Source of the DNA: Schauerella aestuarii
Lineage (GTDB): Bacteria > Pseudomonadota > Gammaproteobacteria > Burkholderiales > Burkholderiaceae_B
NCBI RefSeq assembly: GCF_009866805.1
Contig: NZ_SIZW01000040.1
Span: 558,001-622,000 of the forward strand
DNA: 64,000 nucleotides
Direction of reading: 5' to 3'
This document shows, piece by piece, positions 54,584 through 63,529 of this stretch. Under the pieces are notes generated by a model. The model was not told where the DNA came from, did no database searches, and was given only the letters and a program-made list of their open reading frames with translations. Position 1 is the stretch's first letter; each line of letters begins with the position of its first letter. The translations under genes and the position numbers were made by a program.

Positions 54584-55465
54584 ATGAATGCACGTGCAAT
54601 CGCGATCGGTAGCGGAGCGGCCAGGCCGCTTCGCCGCCAACGTCCCGGCGTCCTGCCGGGTTTTGGGCTGTCGCTCGGCTATACCGTGTTCTATCTTGGC
54701 TTGCTGGTGCTGATTCCGCTCGCCGCACTGCCGTTGCGAAGCGCCGAGTTGGGCTGGTCCGGCTTCTGGGAGACCGTCACGGCGCCGCGGGTGATGGCGT
54801 CATACAAGTTGACGTTCGGCGCCGCTTTCATCGCGGCCACGATCAACGCCGTCTTCGGTTCGATTCTGGCCTGGATACTGGTGCGATACCGGTTTCCCGG
54901 TCGCAAGGTCGTCGATGCGCTGGTGGATCTGCCGTTTGCCTTGCCGACGGCGGTGGCAGGCATCGCACTCACCCAGCTCTATTCGCAAAAAGGCTGGTTG
55001 GGCGGTTGGTTGCAGGACAGCCTGGGTATCAAGGTGGCCTACGCGCCGCTGGGCATCGTCGTGGCGCTGGTGTTCATCGGATTGCCCTTTGTGGTGCGAA
55101 CCGTGCAACCGGTCCTCGAAGATCTCGAACGTGAGCTTGAAGAAGCCGCTACGAGCCTGGGCGCGGGCCGGGCGCAAACGATCTGGCGCATTGTGGTGCC
55201 CACGGTGCTTCCTGCCTTGCTGACCGGGTTTGCCCTCGCATTCGCGCGCGCGGTGGGCGAATACGGCTCGGTTGTGTTCATTTCGGGCAATATGCCGATG
55301 CGCACCGAGATCACGCCGCTCCTGATCATGGCCAAACTCGAAGCCTTCGATTATGCGGGGGCGGCAGCCATTGCCACGGTGATGCTGGGTGTGTCGTTCG
55401 TGATGCTCTTGATCATCAACCTGCTGCAAGCCTGGCAGGCGCGTCGCAACGGGAGGTTGGCATGA
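54584..55465 (+). CDS. cysT: sulfate ABC transporter permease CysT
   Basis: Inner-membrane permease of 293 residues with six hydrophobic segments and the ATPase-coupling loop [21 protein letters not shown]. The opening [26 protein letters not shown] and [16 protein letters not shown] are typical of CysT (CysU). It overlaps cysW by 4 bases and lies 45 bases after sbp. Confidence 0.94.
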   Translation: MNARAIAIGSGAARPLRRQRPGVLPGFGLSLGYTVFYLGLLVLIPLAALPLRSAELGWSGFWETVTAPRVMASYKLTFGAAFIAATINAVFGSILAWILVRYRFPGRKVVDALVDLPFALPTAVAGIALTQLYSQKGWLGGWLQDSLGIKVAYAPLGIVVALVFIGLPFVVRTVQPVLEDLERELEEAATSLGAGRAQTIWRIVVPTVLPALLTGFALAFARAVGEYGSVVFISGNMPMRTEITPLLIMAKLEAFDYAGAAAIATVMLGVSFVMLLIINLLQAWQARRNGRLA

Positions 55466-56361
55466 GCGATTCCACGTCGCGTCCGGCGCATCTGACCGAA
55501 CCCGCATGGGTTCGCGCGCTGCTGCTCACGATCGGGCTGGGCTTTTTGGCGGTGTGCCTGCTGCTGCCGCTGGTGCTGGTGTTTACCGAAGCCTTTCGAA
55601 AAGGCTGGCAGTTGTATGTTGAAGCGATTACCGAACCCGATGCGTTGTCGGCGATTCGATTGACGTTGTGGGTGGCGGCGATCGCCTTGCCTCTGAATCT
55701 CGTATTCGGTATTGCAGCGGCGTGGGCCGTCACGAAATTTCAATTTCGCGGCAAGCAATTCCTGATTACGCTGATCGATCTGCCATTCTCCGTTTCGCCG
55801 GTGGTGGCCGGATTGATTTTCGTCATGGTGTTCGGCCAACAAGGGTGGCTCGGCCCGTGGCTCGAGTCGCACGGCCTGCGTGTGGTATTCGCGGTGCCGG
55901 GCGTGGTGCTCGCCACGTTGTTTGTGACGTTCCCGTTCGTGGCGCGTGAGCTGATCCCGCTGATGCAAGCGCAAGGCAGCGAGGAAGAGCAGGCCGCACT
56001 CACCCTGGGCGCCAGCGGCTGGCAGATCTTCTGGCGGGTGACCTTGCCGAACGTGAAGTGGGGGTTGTTGTATGGTGCGATCTTGAGCAATGCGCGCGCC
56101 ATGGGTGAGTTCGGCGCGGTTGCCGTGGTATCCGGCGGGATTCGCGGCCTGACCAATACGATGACATTGCACACCGAGATTCTGTACAACGAATATATGT
56201 TTTCGGCGGCGTTCGCCGTGGCGTCGTTGCTTGCCCTGCTGGCCTTGTTCACGTTGGTGGCCAAGAGCCTGGTGGAGTGGCGGCACGCCCGGCTGATACG
56301 CGCGGCGGCGGTCACGGATACGCGCCAGCCCGGGTTCGCGCCCGCAGCCCAACCTGTTTGA
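55462..56361 (+). CDS. cysW: sulfate ABC transporter permease CysW
   Basis: Second permease subunit, 299 residues, six hydrophobic segments. Coupling loop [21 protein letters not shown], and [16 protein letters not shown] and [14 protein letters not shown], which are CysW wording. The ATG overlaps the cysT stop. cysA follows after 10 bases with GAAGGAAAG as ribosome site. Confidence 0.94.
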   Translation: MSDSTSRPAHLTEPAWVRALLLTIGLGFLAVCLLLPLVLVFTEAFRKGWQLYVEAITEPDALSAIRLTLWVAAIALPLNLVFGIAAAWAVTKFQFRGKQFLITLIDLPFSVSPVVAGLIFVMVFGQQGWLGPWLESHGLRVVFAVPGVVLATLFVTFPFVARELIPLMQAQGSEEEQAALTLGASGWQIFWRVTLPNVKWGLLYGAILSNARAMGEFGAVAVVSGGIRGLTNTMTLHTEILYNEYMFSAAFAVASLLALLALFTLVAKSLVEWRHARLIRAAAVTDTRQPGFAPAAQPV

Positions 56362-56371
56362 AGGAAAGAAG

Positions 56372-57439
56372 ATGAGTATCGAAGTTCGTCAGCTATCCAA
56401 GAAGTTCGGCGATTTTCGCGCGTTGAACGACGTGTCGCTGCATATTGAAACCGGCGAGCTGGTGGCGTTGCTCGGGCCCTCGGGTTGCGGCAAGACATCG
56501 CTGTTGCGCATCATCGCCGGACTGGAAACGCCCGATTCGGGCAGCGTGTGGTTCAGCGGCGAAGAGGCCACGAGCGTGGACGTGCGCAAGCGTCAGGTCG
56601 GCTTCGTTTTCCAGCATTACGCCCTCTTCAAGCACATGACCGTGTTTGAGAACGTGGCATTCGGGCTTCGGGTGAAGCATCGATCGCAGCGGCCTGCGGA
56701 AGACGTGATCAAGCGCAAGGTCCACGACCTGCTCAATCTGGTGCAACTGGATTGGCTGGCCGATCGTTACCCCGCCCAGTTGTCGGGCGGACAGCGGCAG
56801 CGTATTGCGCTGGCGCGTGCGTTGGCCGTCGAACCGCGCGTGCTGTTGCTCGATGAGCCGTTCGGTGCGCTCGATGCCAAAGTGCGCAAGGAATTGCGCC
56901 GCTGGTTGCGCCGCCTGCACGACGAACTCAATGTGGCCAGCGTGTTCGTCACGCACGACCAGGAAGAGGCGCTGGAGGTGGCCGACCGCGTGGTGCTGAT
57001 GAACGCCGGCCGCATCGAGCAGGTGGGCACGCCCCGCGAGGTGTGGGAGCATCCCGCCACGCCGTTCGTGTATGGCTTTCTGGGTGATGTGAACCAGTTT
57101 CAGGGGCGCGCCGAAGGCGGCGTCTGGCATGCCAACGGCTGGTCGTTGCCCGCGCCGGAGTTTGCCGATGCGGCAGGCCAGGCCGCAACCGCCTATATCC
57201 GACCGCATGAGTTCGACATTGCGCGTTATCGCGCCGAGGGCAATGGCATTGCGGTGCGCTTGAATCACGCCTATCTGGCCGGGCCCAGCGCATTCCTTGA
57301 GCTTTCGGTCGAATCGGACAACACGCTGATCGAGGCCGAGCTGCCCGAAGAGGTGTTTCGCGCGCTCAATCCGGTCGAAGGCGAGACGTTTCTCGCCACG
57401 CCTCGCCGTGCCCGTATTTTTGCGAGCGCCACCGCGTGA
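56372..57439 (+). CDS. cysA: sulfate/thiosulfate import ATP-binding protein CysA
   Basis: ABC ATPase of 355 residues. Walker [10 protein letters not shown] (Lys41), Q-loop FVFQHYALF, signature [15 protein letters not shown], Walker [13 protein letters not shown], and switch His in [15 protein letters not shown]. The C-terminal third is a regulatory TOBE-like domain ([13 protein letters not shown]). It overlaps cysH by 4 bases. Confidence 0.95.
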   Translation: MSIEVRQLSKKFGDFRALNDVSLHIETGELVALLGPSGCGKTSLLRIIAGLETPDSGSVWFSGEEATSVDVRKRQVGFVFQHYALFKHMTVFENVAFGLRVKHRSQRPAEDVIKRKVHDLLNLVQLDWLADRYPAQLSGGQRQRIALARALAVEPRVLLLDEPFGALDAKVRKELRRWLRRLHDELNVASVFVTHDQEEALEVADRVVLMNAGRIEQVGTPREVWEHPATPFVYGFLGDVNQFQGRAEGGVWHANGWSLPAPEFADAAGQAATAYIRPHEFDIARYRAEGNGIAVRLNHAYLAGPSAFLELSVESDNTLIEAELPEEVFRALNPVEGETFLATPRRARIFASATA

Positions 57440-58179
57440 GCGCGAGGTCGAACGAAACGGTTGCCCACGTCGTGACGGCGATCCGTTGGCCGGCGCTGAT
57501 CGCGCGCTTGCAGGATATCGTGCGCCGCTATCCCGATGCGGCCATGGCATCGTCGCTCGCGGCCGAAGACATGGTGCTGACGCACGCCATCGCGGCGTCG
57601 GAGACCGGCTTGCGTATTTTTACGCTGGACACCGGTCGGCTGCATCCCGAAACGCTCGGCATGATCGACGTGGTGCGCGAGCGGTACGGCATCGAGATCG
57701 AGATCTTTCGCCCCGATGCGGCTGAAGTGGATGCGCACGTGCAGGCACACGGTGCGTTCGCTTTTTATGAGTCCGTCGATCTGCGAAAAGCCTGTTGTCA
57801 TATCCGTAAGGTCGAACCGTTGCAGCGGGCGCTCAAGGCGCGCAGCGCCTGGCTCACGGGCCAGCGTCGCGAGCAGGCCGCCACGCGAGTCGCATTGCCG
57901 GAAGAGGGGCATGACGACACCTTCGGGCTCTACAAATTCAATCCATTGGCCGAGTGGTCCCATGACGAGATCTGGTACGCGATCAAGGCCTTCGGCGTGC
58001 CGTACAACCCGCTGCATGATCAAGGGTATCCCTCCATCGGCTGCGACCCCTGTACGCGCCCGGTGCGCCCGGGCGAAGACGTGCGCGCGGGCCGGTGGTG
58101 GTGGGAGCAAGCCGACAGCAAAGAGTGCGGTCTGCATGCAGGCAACCGGGCGACGATTCCGATCAAAGAGGCACATTGA
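57436..58179 (+). CDS. cysH: assimilatory adenylyl-sulfate (APS) reductase
   Basis: Reduces APS to sulfite with thioredoxin. 247 residues. Two Cys pairs, Cys120-Cys121 (RKACCHIRK) and Cys203/Cys206 (GCDPC), are the 4Fe-4S ligands of the APS-using form; the catalytic Cys231 is in KECGLH. The paired cysteines identify it as APS rather than PAPS reductase, and there is no APS kinase gene nearby. Start GTG 57436, overlapping cysA (GTGAG). About 170 bases without a clear gene separate it from cysD. Confidence 0.93.
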   Translation: MSARSNETVAHVVTAIRWPALIARLQDIVRRYPDAAMASSLAAEDMVLTHAIAASETGLRIFTLDTGRLHPETLGMIDVVRERYGIEIEIFRPDAAEVDAHVQAHGAFAFYESVDLRKACCHIRKVEPLQRALKARSAWLTGQRREQAATRVALPEEGHDDTFGLYKFNPLAEWSHDEIWYAIKAFGVPYNPLHDQGYPSIGCDPCTRPVRPGEDVRAGRWWWEQADSKECGLHAGNRATIPIKEAH

Positions 58180-58352
58180 AGGTGCTGTGCAATGTGCGCG
58201 CTATCGGCCGCCGCCAGGTTCGCCGATGCCGAAAGACATCCGCGGCACCAGGGCAATGCAAACCGAAGACACCGTGGTGCGGGCCCACGTCGTGGTACGC
58301 CGCGCACCGATTTAAGCAATAACCGAGTTACCGAATCAATTGAGGAAACGCC

Positions 58353-59261
58353 ATGTCTACCGTCGTGACGCGCAGCCATCTGGACTGGCTCGAAGCCGAA
58401 GCGATTTTCATCTTGCGCGAAGTGGCTGCCGAATGTGAAAAGCCGGCTCTGCTGTTTTCGGGCGGCAAGGATTCGTGCGTGCTGCTCAAGCTCGCCGAAA
58501 AAGCTTTCCGCCCGGGACGGTTTCCGTTTCCGTTGATGCACATCGATACCGGCCATAACTTTCCTGAGGTGATCGCCTTTCGCGATGCCTACGTGGCACA
58601 GTTGGGCGAGCGCCTGATCGTGCGCAGTGTGGAAGATTCGATCGCCCGTGGCAGTGTGGTGTTGCGCGGTGAAAACGATTCCCGCAATGCCGCGCAAGCC
58701 GTCACCTTGCTCGAAGCGATCGAAGAGCACGGCTTTGACGCGTGCATCGGCGGCGCGCGACGCGACGAGGAAAAGGCGCGCGCGAAAGAACGCATCTTTT
58801 CCTTCCGCGACGCGTTCGGTCAATGGGATCCGAAAGCACAGCGGCCCGAATTGTGGAATCTGTTCAATACCCGCGTGCATCGCGGCGAGAACATGCGCGT
58901 ATTTCCGATTTCCAATTGGACTGAGCTCGACGTGTGGCAGTACATCCAGCGCGAGCAGATCGCGCTGCCGCCGATCTACTACACCCATCAACGCGAGGTC
59001 GTGCGCCGCCGCGGTCTGCTGGTGCCGGTGACGCCGATCACCCCGCCGGCCGAAGGCGAGACGGTCGAGTCCGTGGCCGTTCGCTTCCGTACCGTGGGCG
59101 ATATTTCCTGCACATGCCCGGTGGCGTCCGATGCGGCAGACCCGCTGGCCATCATTGCCGAGACGGCCCTCACCACGATCACCGAGCGCGGCGCCACGCG
59201 CATGGATGACCAGACTTCCGAGGCGTCGATGGAACGCCGCAAGAAGGAAGGCTACTTTTAA
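58353..59261 (+). CDS. cysD: sulfate adenylyltransferase subunit 2 CysD
   Basis: Adenylates sulfate with ATP to give APS, together with CysN. 302 residues, with the PP-loop LLFSGGKDSCVLLKLA near residue 33, MHIDTGHNF, the signature FDACIGGARRDEEKARAKER, and SNWTELDVWQYI. The C-terminal RKKEGYF closes as in the family. ATG 58353 has TTGAGGAAACGCC upstream. cysN begins 21 bases after its stop. Confidence 0.96.
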   Translation: MSTVVTRSHLDWLEAEAIFILREVAAECEKPALLFSGGKDSCVLLKLAEKAFRPGRFPFPLMHIDTGHNFPEVIAFRDAYVAQLGERLIVRSVEDSIARGSVVLRGENDSRNAAQAVTLLEAIEEHGFDACIGGARRDEEKARAKERIFSFRDAFGQWDPKAQRPELWNLFNTRVHRGENMRVFPISNWTELDVWQYIQREQIALPPIYYTHQREVVRRRGLLVPVTPITPPAEGETVESVAVRFRTVGDISCTCPVASDAADPLAIIAETALTTITERGATRMDDQTSEASMERRKKEGYF

Positions 59262-59282
59262 GTGTCACAGCAAGGACAAGTC

Positions 59283-60578
59283 ATGAACGCAATCAACGAC
59301 GCGTTTTTATCCGGGGCCGATTCGAGCGTGCTGCGACTGATTACCGCAGGCTCGGTCGACGATGGTAAATCGACCTTGATCGGTCGTCTGCTGTTCGACA
59401 GCAAAGGGGTGTTTGCGGATCAGCTCGATGCCATTTCGCGCGCCAAGCATCAACGCGTGGCCGCCGGCACACTCGATCTGTCGTTGCTTACCGATGGGCT
59501 GGAAGCCGAGCGGGAGCAGGGCATCACGATCGATGTGGCGTACCGCTATTTTGCAACACCGCAGCGCAAATTCATCATCGCCGATGCGCCGGGTCACGAG
59601 CAATACACGCGCAATATGGTGACGGGCGCGTCCACGGCCGACATCGCACTGATCCTCATCGACGCCACCCGCGCATCCGACGGGACGTTGCTCACGCAAA
59701 CCAAACGCCACAGCACGATCGCAAAATTGCTGGGTCTGCGCCACATCGTGGTTGCGGTCAACAAGATGGATCTGGTCGATTGGGACGAAGCCATATTCGA
59801 GCGCATTCGTTCGGCCTATACGGAGCTGGCACGCCGACTCGATATCGCCCATTTCGACATCCTGCCGTTGTCCGCCTTGAGCGGCGATAACGTCGTGACC
59901 GCGTCGGATAACACCCCGTGGTATGACGGGCCGCCCTTGCTCACATTGCTCGAAGGGTTGGATGTGTCGCGTGATCCGCACGACACGCCGTTGCGGTTCC
60001 CCGTACAGTGGGTGGCCCGTCATGGGGGCGATCGCATCGACGATTTTCGCGGCTATGCCGGGCGCCTCGCCAGTGGCGTGCTGCGGGTGGGTGACGACGT
60101 GCTGGTACAGCCTGCCGGCACCCCGGCGCGCGTGACAGCCATATCGATCGGCGAGCAGTCGCTGTCGACGGCGGTGGCGGGCGATGCGGTGACGGTGGTG
60201 CTGGATCGCGACGTGGACGTGTCGCGCGGGGATGTGCTGGTGCACGCCGACGCGCCGGCGCGGGTCGATCGCCAGTTCGAAGCCGAGCTGTGCTGGCTCG
60301 ACAATCGGCCCCTCAATCTGTCCCGCAAGTACTTGCTCAAGCACGGCACCCGGCTCACCTCAGCCCGCGTACAAGCGGTGCATACGCGCCGTGATGTGCA
60401 CGAACTGCAGTCGGTGCCCAGTGCCGAGCCGCTCGGCATGAACGACATCGGACGGGTAACGTTGCAGACCCGCGAATCGCTAGCCGTGGATGGTTATGCG
60501 GATGTGCCCGCCAATGGCGCGTTCATTCTGATCGATGAGGCCACGCATCAAACGGCAGCCGCAGGAATGTTGCTGTAG
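59283..60578 (+). CDS. cysN: sulfate adenylyltransferase subunit 1 CysN (GTPase)
   Basis: GTP-hydrolysing subunit driving APS formation. 431 residues with the GTPase motifs GSVDDGKSTLIGRLL, the switch EREQGITIDVAYR, DAPGHEQYTRNM and NKMDLVD. No CysC (APS kinase) domain is fused at the C-terminus, consistent with the APS-type CysH. ATG 59283 has AAGGA 6 bases upstream; a GTG at 59262 adjoining the cysD stop would add 7 residues without a ribosome site. Confidence 0.95.
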   Translation: MNAINDAFLSGADSSVLRLITAGSVDDGKSTLIGRLLFDSKGVFADQLDAISRAKHQRVAAGTLDLSLLTDGLEAEREQGITIDVAYRYFATPQRKFIIADAPGHEQYTRNMVTGASTADIALILIDATRASDGTLLTQTKRHSTIAKLLGLRHIVVAVNKMDLVDWDEAIFERIRSAYTELARRLDIAHFDILPLSALSGDNVVTASDNTPWYDGPPLLTLLEGLDVSRDPHDTPLRFPVQWVARHGGDRIDDFRGYAGRLASGVLRVGDDVLVQPAGTPARVTAISIGEQSLSTAVAGDAVTVVLDRDVDVSRGDVLVHADAPARVDRQFEAELCWLDNRPLNLSRKYLLKHGTRLTSARVQAVHTRRDVHELQSVPSAEPLGMNDIGRVTLQTRESLAVDGYADVPANGAFILIDEATHQTAAAGMLL

Positions 60579-60615
60579 GGCCAATAGGATCGACGCGACC
60601 GATTGATTGCATCGG

Positions 60616-60633
60616 GCCGGGCAAGCCCGGCTT
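60616..60633 (+). terminator. GC-rich hairpin after cysN (weak terminator candidate)
   Basis: GCCGGGC (60616-60622) and GCCCGGC (60625-60631) pair perfectly but enclose only AA and are followed by only two T. It may end the cys transcript or simply fold. Confidence 0.35.
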
Positions 60634-60684
60634 GCAGCGCGACCGGATGTGATCTAAAACGGAAAAAGGCGCTTGCCAAAACTA

Positions 60685-60700
60685 CTGTATGTTTGTACAG
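60685..60700 (+). promoter_or_regulatory. LexA (SOS) box
   Basis: CTGT-N8-ACAG, flanked by TA on both sides (60683-60702), a perfect match to the core of the gammaproteobacterial/betaproteobacterial LexA consensus. It ends 7 bases before the ATG of the radical SAM gene, overlapping where the transcript would start or the ribosome would bind. Confidence 0.85.
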
Positions 60701-60707
60701 TACTTCC

Positions 60708-61976
60708 ATGGCACGCACCGAACACTCCGTTTTAGCCGGTCTTGGGTCCCCGGCAACCGCCCCCACCGCGATACGCGGTCGGGGAGCGGTTACTAATGTT
60801 GCGCACCGCTTTCAAAGCGATGCGCGCGAGGGGGATAACGACGTCGATGCGTACGATCTCGGTCACGAGAATACGCCACCTCCATTACGCACGCAGGTCA
60901 TTCGCGAACAAGCGCGCAAGTTGTTGTCGCGCAACGATTCGCCCGATATTCCGTTCGATCAGGCTGTCAACCCGTATCGCGGTTGCGAGCATGGTTGCGT
61001 GTACTGCTATGCCCGGCCCACGCATGCCTATCTGGGCTATTCGCCCGGGCTGGATTTCGAGACCAAGCTGATCGTCAAGGAAAATGCCGTCGACGCGCTG
61101 CGGGCAGAATTGGCGCGCCCGGGCTATCGGATGTCGCCCATCAACGTGGGATCGGCCACCGATGTGTATCAGCCGATCGAGCGCGAATGGCGCCTCACGC
61201 GCGGCATCCTTCAATTGCTTTCCGATACGGGCCATCCGCTCACGCTGGTCACCAAGAATGCATTGGTCGAACGCGACATCGATATCCTCAAGTCGATGGC
61301 CGAGCGCAATCTTGTTGCCGTGTACGTCAGCGTTACCTCTATGGATGCGGAAGTGTCGCGCACCATGGAGCCGCGTGCCTCCGCTCCCTGGCGCCGGCTG
61401 CAGGCTGTGCGCACGCTGAGCGACGCAGGTATTCCGGTGGGCGTACTCGTCGCCCCAGTGGTGCCCTTCATCAACGACGCCGAAGTCGAACATATTCTCG
61501 AAGCCGCTGCCGAAGCCGGTGCGTACTACGCCAACTACACGGTTGTGCGCCTGCCGTGGGAAGTGAAAGAGGTTTTTGAGACCTGGTTGCGCACACATTT
61601 TCCCGACCGCGCCGATCGCGTGCTGCATCGAATCGAAGACCTGCGTGGCGGCAAGCGCAACGATCCCCGCTTCGGCACGCGTATGAAAGGCGAGGGCGTG
61701 TGGTCCGATTTGTTGCGGCAACGGTTCGATGTGGCGGTTCGCCGTCATAAGCTCAACCGTACTCGCCTGGCGCTGGATACAACGCAGTTCGTGCCGCCCG
61801 TGGTGTCGTCTGCACAGTCGTTGGCGCAGTTCTCTGCGCTGCCTAACGGTGCGAATGCCACCAGCATCGGGCATGTTGCACCGGTCACGTTTATCCGTTC
61901 GCGCCGATTACCGGGGCCGCAAGCGGCGGCATCGCAAGCCCCTGCGCCCGTTAGTCAGTTGGCGTTGTTTGATTAA
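60708..61976 (+). CDS. PA0069-family radical SAM protein (spore photoproduct lyase-like), SOS-controlled
   Basis: 422-residue radical SAM enzyme. The 4Fe-4S motif is CEHGCVYC with Cys93, Cys97 and Cys100, preceded by VNPYRGC and followed by YARPTHAYLGYSPG, the wording of the PA0069 / Rv2578c group related to spore photoproduct lyase. ATG 60708 follows a perfect LexA box, and the longer in-frame reading upstream is rejected because it would run through that box. The protein body has GSATDVYQPIEREWRLTR and VTKNALVERD, both family-typical. PA0069 is part of the LexA regulon in Pseudomonas aeruginosa, so a DNA-damage role is likely, but its reaction is unknown. Confidence 0.9.
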   Translation: MARTEHSVLAGLGSPATAPTAIRGRGAVTNVAHRFQSDAREGDNDVDAYDLGHENTPPPLRTQVIREQARKLLSRNDSPDIPFDQAVNPYRGCEHGCVYCYARPTHAYLGYSPGLDFETKLIVKENAVDALRAELARPGYRMSPINVGSATDVYQPIEREWRLTRGILQLLSDTGHPLTLVTKNALVERDIDILKSMAERNLVAVYVSVTSMDAEVSRTMEPRASAPWRRLQAVRTLSDAGIPVGVLVAPVVPFINDAEVEHILEAAAEAGAYYANYTVVRLPWEVKEVFETWLRTHFPDRADRVLHRIEDLRGGKRNDPRFGTRMKGEGVWSDLLRQRFDVAVRRHKLNRTRLALDTTQFVPPVVSSAQSLAQFSALPNGANATSIGHVAPVTFIRSRRLPGPQAAASQAPAPVSQLALFD

Positions 61977-62042
61977 AGCCCGTGGTCGCGGCAATTACGC
62001 CCGTCCACCCGATTTCATTTGTTCTTTTTTCAGGAATTCGTC

Positions 62043-62369
62043 ATGCACAAGACCTTGCAGAAGCTGGCCCCCCGCGGACGTTGGCCCTTCGTTTCCAACG
62101 AGGTGCATTTGATGCACACCGGCGCACTCGAAGCATTGGTGCCGTCACCGGTACCCGCGCCGTTATCGGTCCGCCCTTCCGTGCAGGCCGCCCCGAGCGT
62201 GGCTGTGATGAAGGCCATTGATCGCAACTCGATCGCAGGTGTGGGGATTCATGGTGCGATGGCCCAGCCGGTCACCCGTGCGCGGATGATCAAGGACGTG
62301 ATGCTGGTCGCCGGCTGGGGTGCGGTCATCCCCGGCGTTATGTGGATCGGCAGCGCGGTTGGATATTGA
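62043..62369 (+). CDS. small hypothetical membrane-associated protein
   Basis: 108-residue protein I do not recognise. The first 80 residues are Pro/Ala/Val-rich with no obvious fold, and the C-terminal 20 (VMLVAGWGAVIPGVMWIGSAVGY region) form a hydrophobic segment. No strong ribosome site is visible before ATG 62043 (TTTTTTCAGGAATTCGTC; AGGA is 8 bases away, acceptable). It lies 66 bases after the radical SAM gene on the same strand and might be co-expressed with it. Confidence 0.6.
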   Translation: MHKTLQKLAPRGRWPFVSNEVHLMHTGALEALVPSPVPAPLSVRPSVQAAPSVAVMKAIDRNSIAGVGIHGAMAQPVTRARMIKDVMLVAGWGAVIPGVMWIGSAVGY

Positions 62370-62457
62370 TTTTCGGCACTGCACGCGCTGGCCTGTCATT
62401 TGGACCCTGTGCACGCGATGCAATACCGAAGCTGCACCATGCGAGAATGTGGCACCC

Positions 62458-62496
62458 AGGCAGGGCCTCGCCTGAGCTTCGTGCGAGGCCCTGCCT
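62458..62496. terminator. long hairpin between convergent hypothetical and SDR genes
   Basis: AGGCAGGGCCTCGC (62458-62471) with GCGAGGCCCTGCCT (62483-62496), 14 bp, perfect. Only a short T-run follows on either strand, so termination efficiency is unclear. It lies 15 bases beyond the SDR stop. Confidence 0.75.
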
Positions 62497-62511
62497 TGCG
62501 GGGGTGTGGCG

Positions 62512-63303
62512 CTAGATCGTTGCCACCGAGCCCGAGTCGACGCGATAGTTGCTGCCGTTCACGAAGCTGGCGCGTTCTGAGCACAAGAATGCAATCACAG
62601 CCGCAACTTCTTCGGGCTTGCCGCGGCGCTTGAGCTCCATGAACGGACGCTCTTCATCCAGGAAGCTCTTGATCGCTTCTTCGAAGCTCACGCCTTTTTC
62701 CTTGGCGCGCTTTTCCATCATGGCGTCGGTCATCGGGGTGTGGATGTACGCGGGCGAGCATGCATTGACCAAGATGCCCTCCTTCGCATAGGTTTTCGAC
62801 AATCCCTTCACCAAGCTCAGTACGCCCGCCTTGGCAGCGCAATACGGCAGTTCATCCACGTAAGGCTGCACGGCGTCTTCCGACGCGGTCAGCACGATAC
62901 GGCCCCAACCGGTGGGCCGCATGTCGTTGATGAAGGCCCGCACGAGACGCACTGCCGACATCAAATCCACTTCCAGCGTCTTCATCCAACCGGCATCGTC
63001 GATCTCGTGAAAGAATCCGGTCGCGCCCGTGATGCCTGCAGCATTGATCAGGATCTGTGGCACACCGACCGCGTCGAGCACTTTGGTGCGCAACGCCGCC
63101 ACGTCGGCAGGTTTGGTCAGGTCGGCGGCAAATGCGTGCACCTTGCCATTCAATTTGGCGGCGGACTTGTCCAGTTCTGCCTGATCCAGATCGCTGATGA
63201 CAACGGTGACGCCTTCGGCCAAGAGATGTTCTGCGGTGCTGAATCCAATGCCGGAATCCGCGCCGGTAATCAAGGCCACCCGGCCCTTAATGCCTAAATC
63301 CAT
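62512..63303 (-). CDS. short-chain dehydrogenase/reductase
   Basis: 263-residue classical SDR. NAD(P) motif TGADSGIG, NAAGITG, catalytic Ser in LTASEDAV and YCAAK. Asp at the end of the second strand (ISDLDQAEL) suggests NAD preference. The closest type is a 3-hydroxyacyl or sugar dehydrogenase, but the substrate cannot be read from the sequence. CTAGGAGAGCAGA precedes the ATG on the minus strand. Divergent from tas, with about 225 bases between starts. Confidence 0.9.
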   Translation of the reverse strand: MDLGIKGRVALITGADSGIGFSTAEHLLAEGVTVVISDLDQAELDKSAAKLNGKVHAFAADLTKPADVAALRTKVLDAVGVPQILINAAGITGATGFFHEIDDAGWMKTLEVDLMSAVRLVRAFINDMRPTGWGRIVLTASEDAVQPYVDELPYCAAKAGVLSLVKGLSKTYAKEGILVNACSPAYIHTPMTDAMMEKRAKEKGVSFEEAIKSFLDEERPFMELKRRGKPEEVAAVIAFLCSERASFVNGSNYRVDSGSVATI

Positions 63304-63529
63304 TCTGCTCTCCTAGTGTTGCCCTGCACAAACCGGGACGGTTGGTCCAGGGCGGCTGTATGGATAAGCGATAAGCAAATAGGGTGCCGTTATGCCGCTC
63401 CATGGGAGTGGCAGTCTGCGATGTCTGATGCGGCGCTGCGGTAGTAAGATCGACAGCAAGGCCGACCGGGCGGGCTTCGCGCGATGCGATCCGCCGCGCC
63501 GCATGGCACCTACATCGGAGTACTGAACC

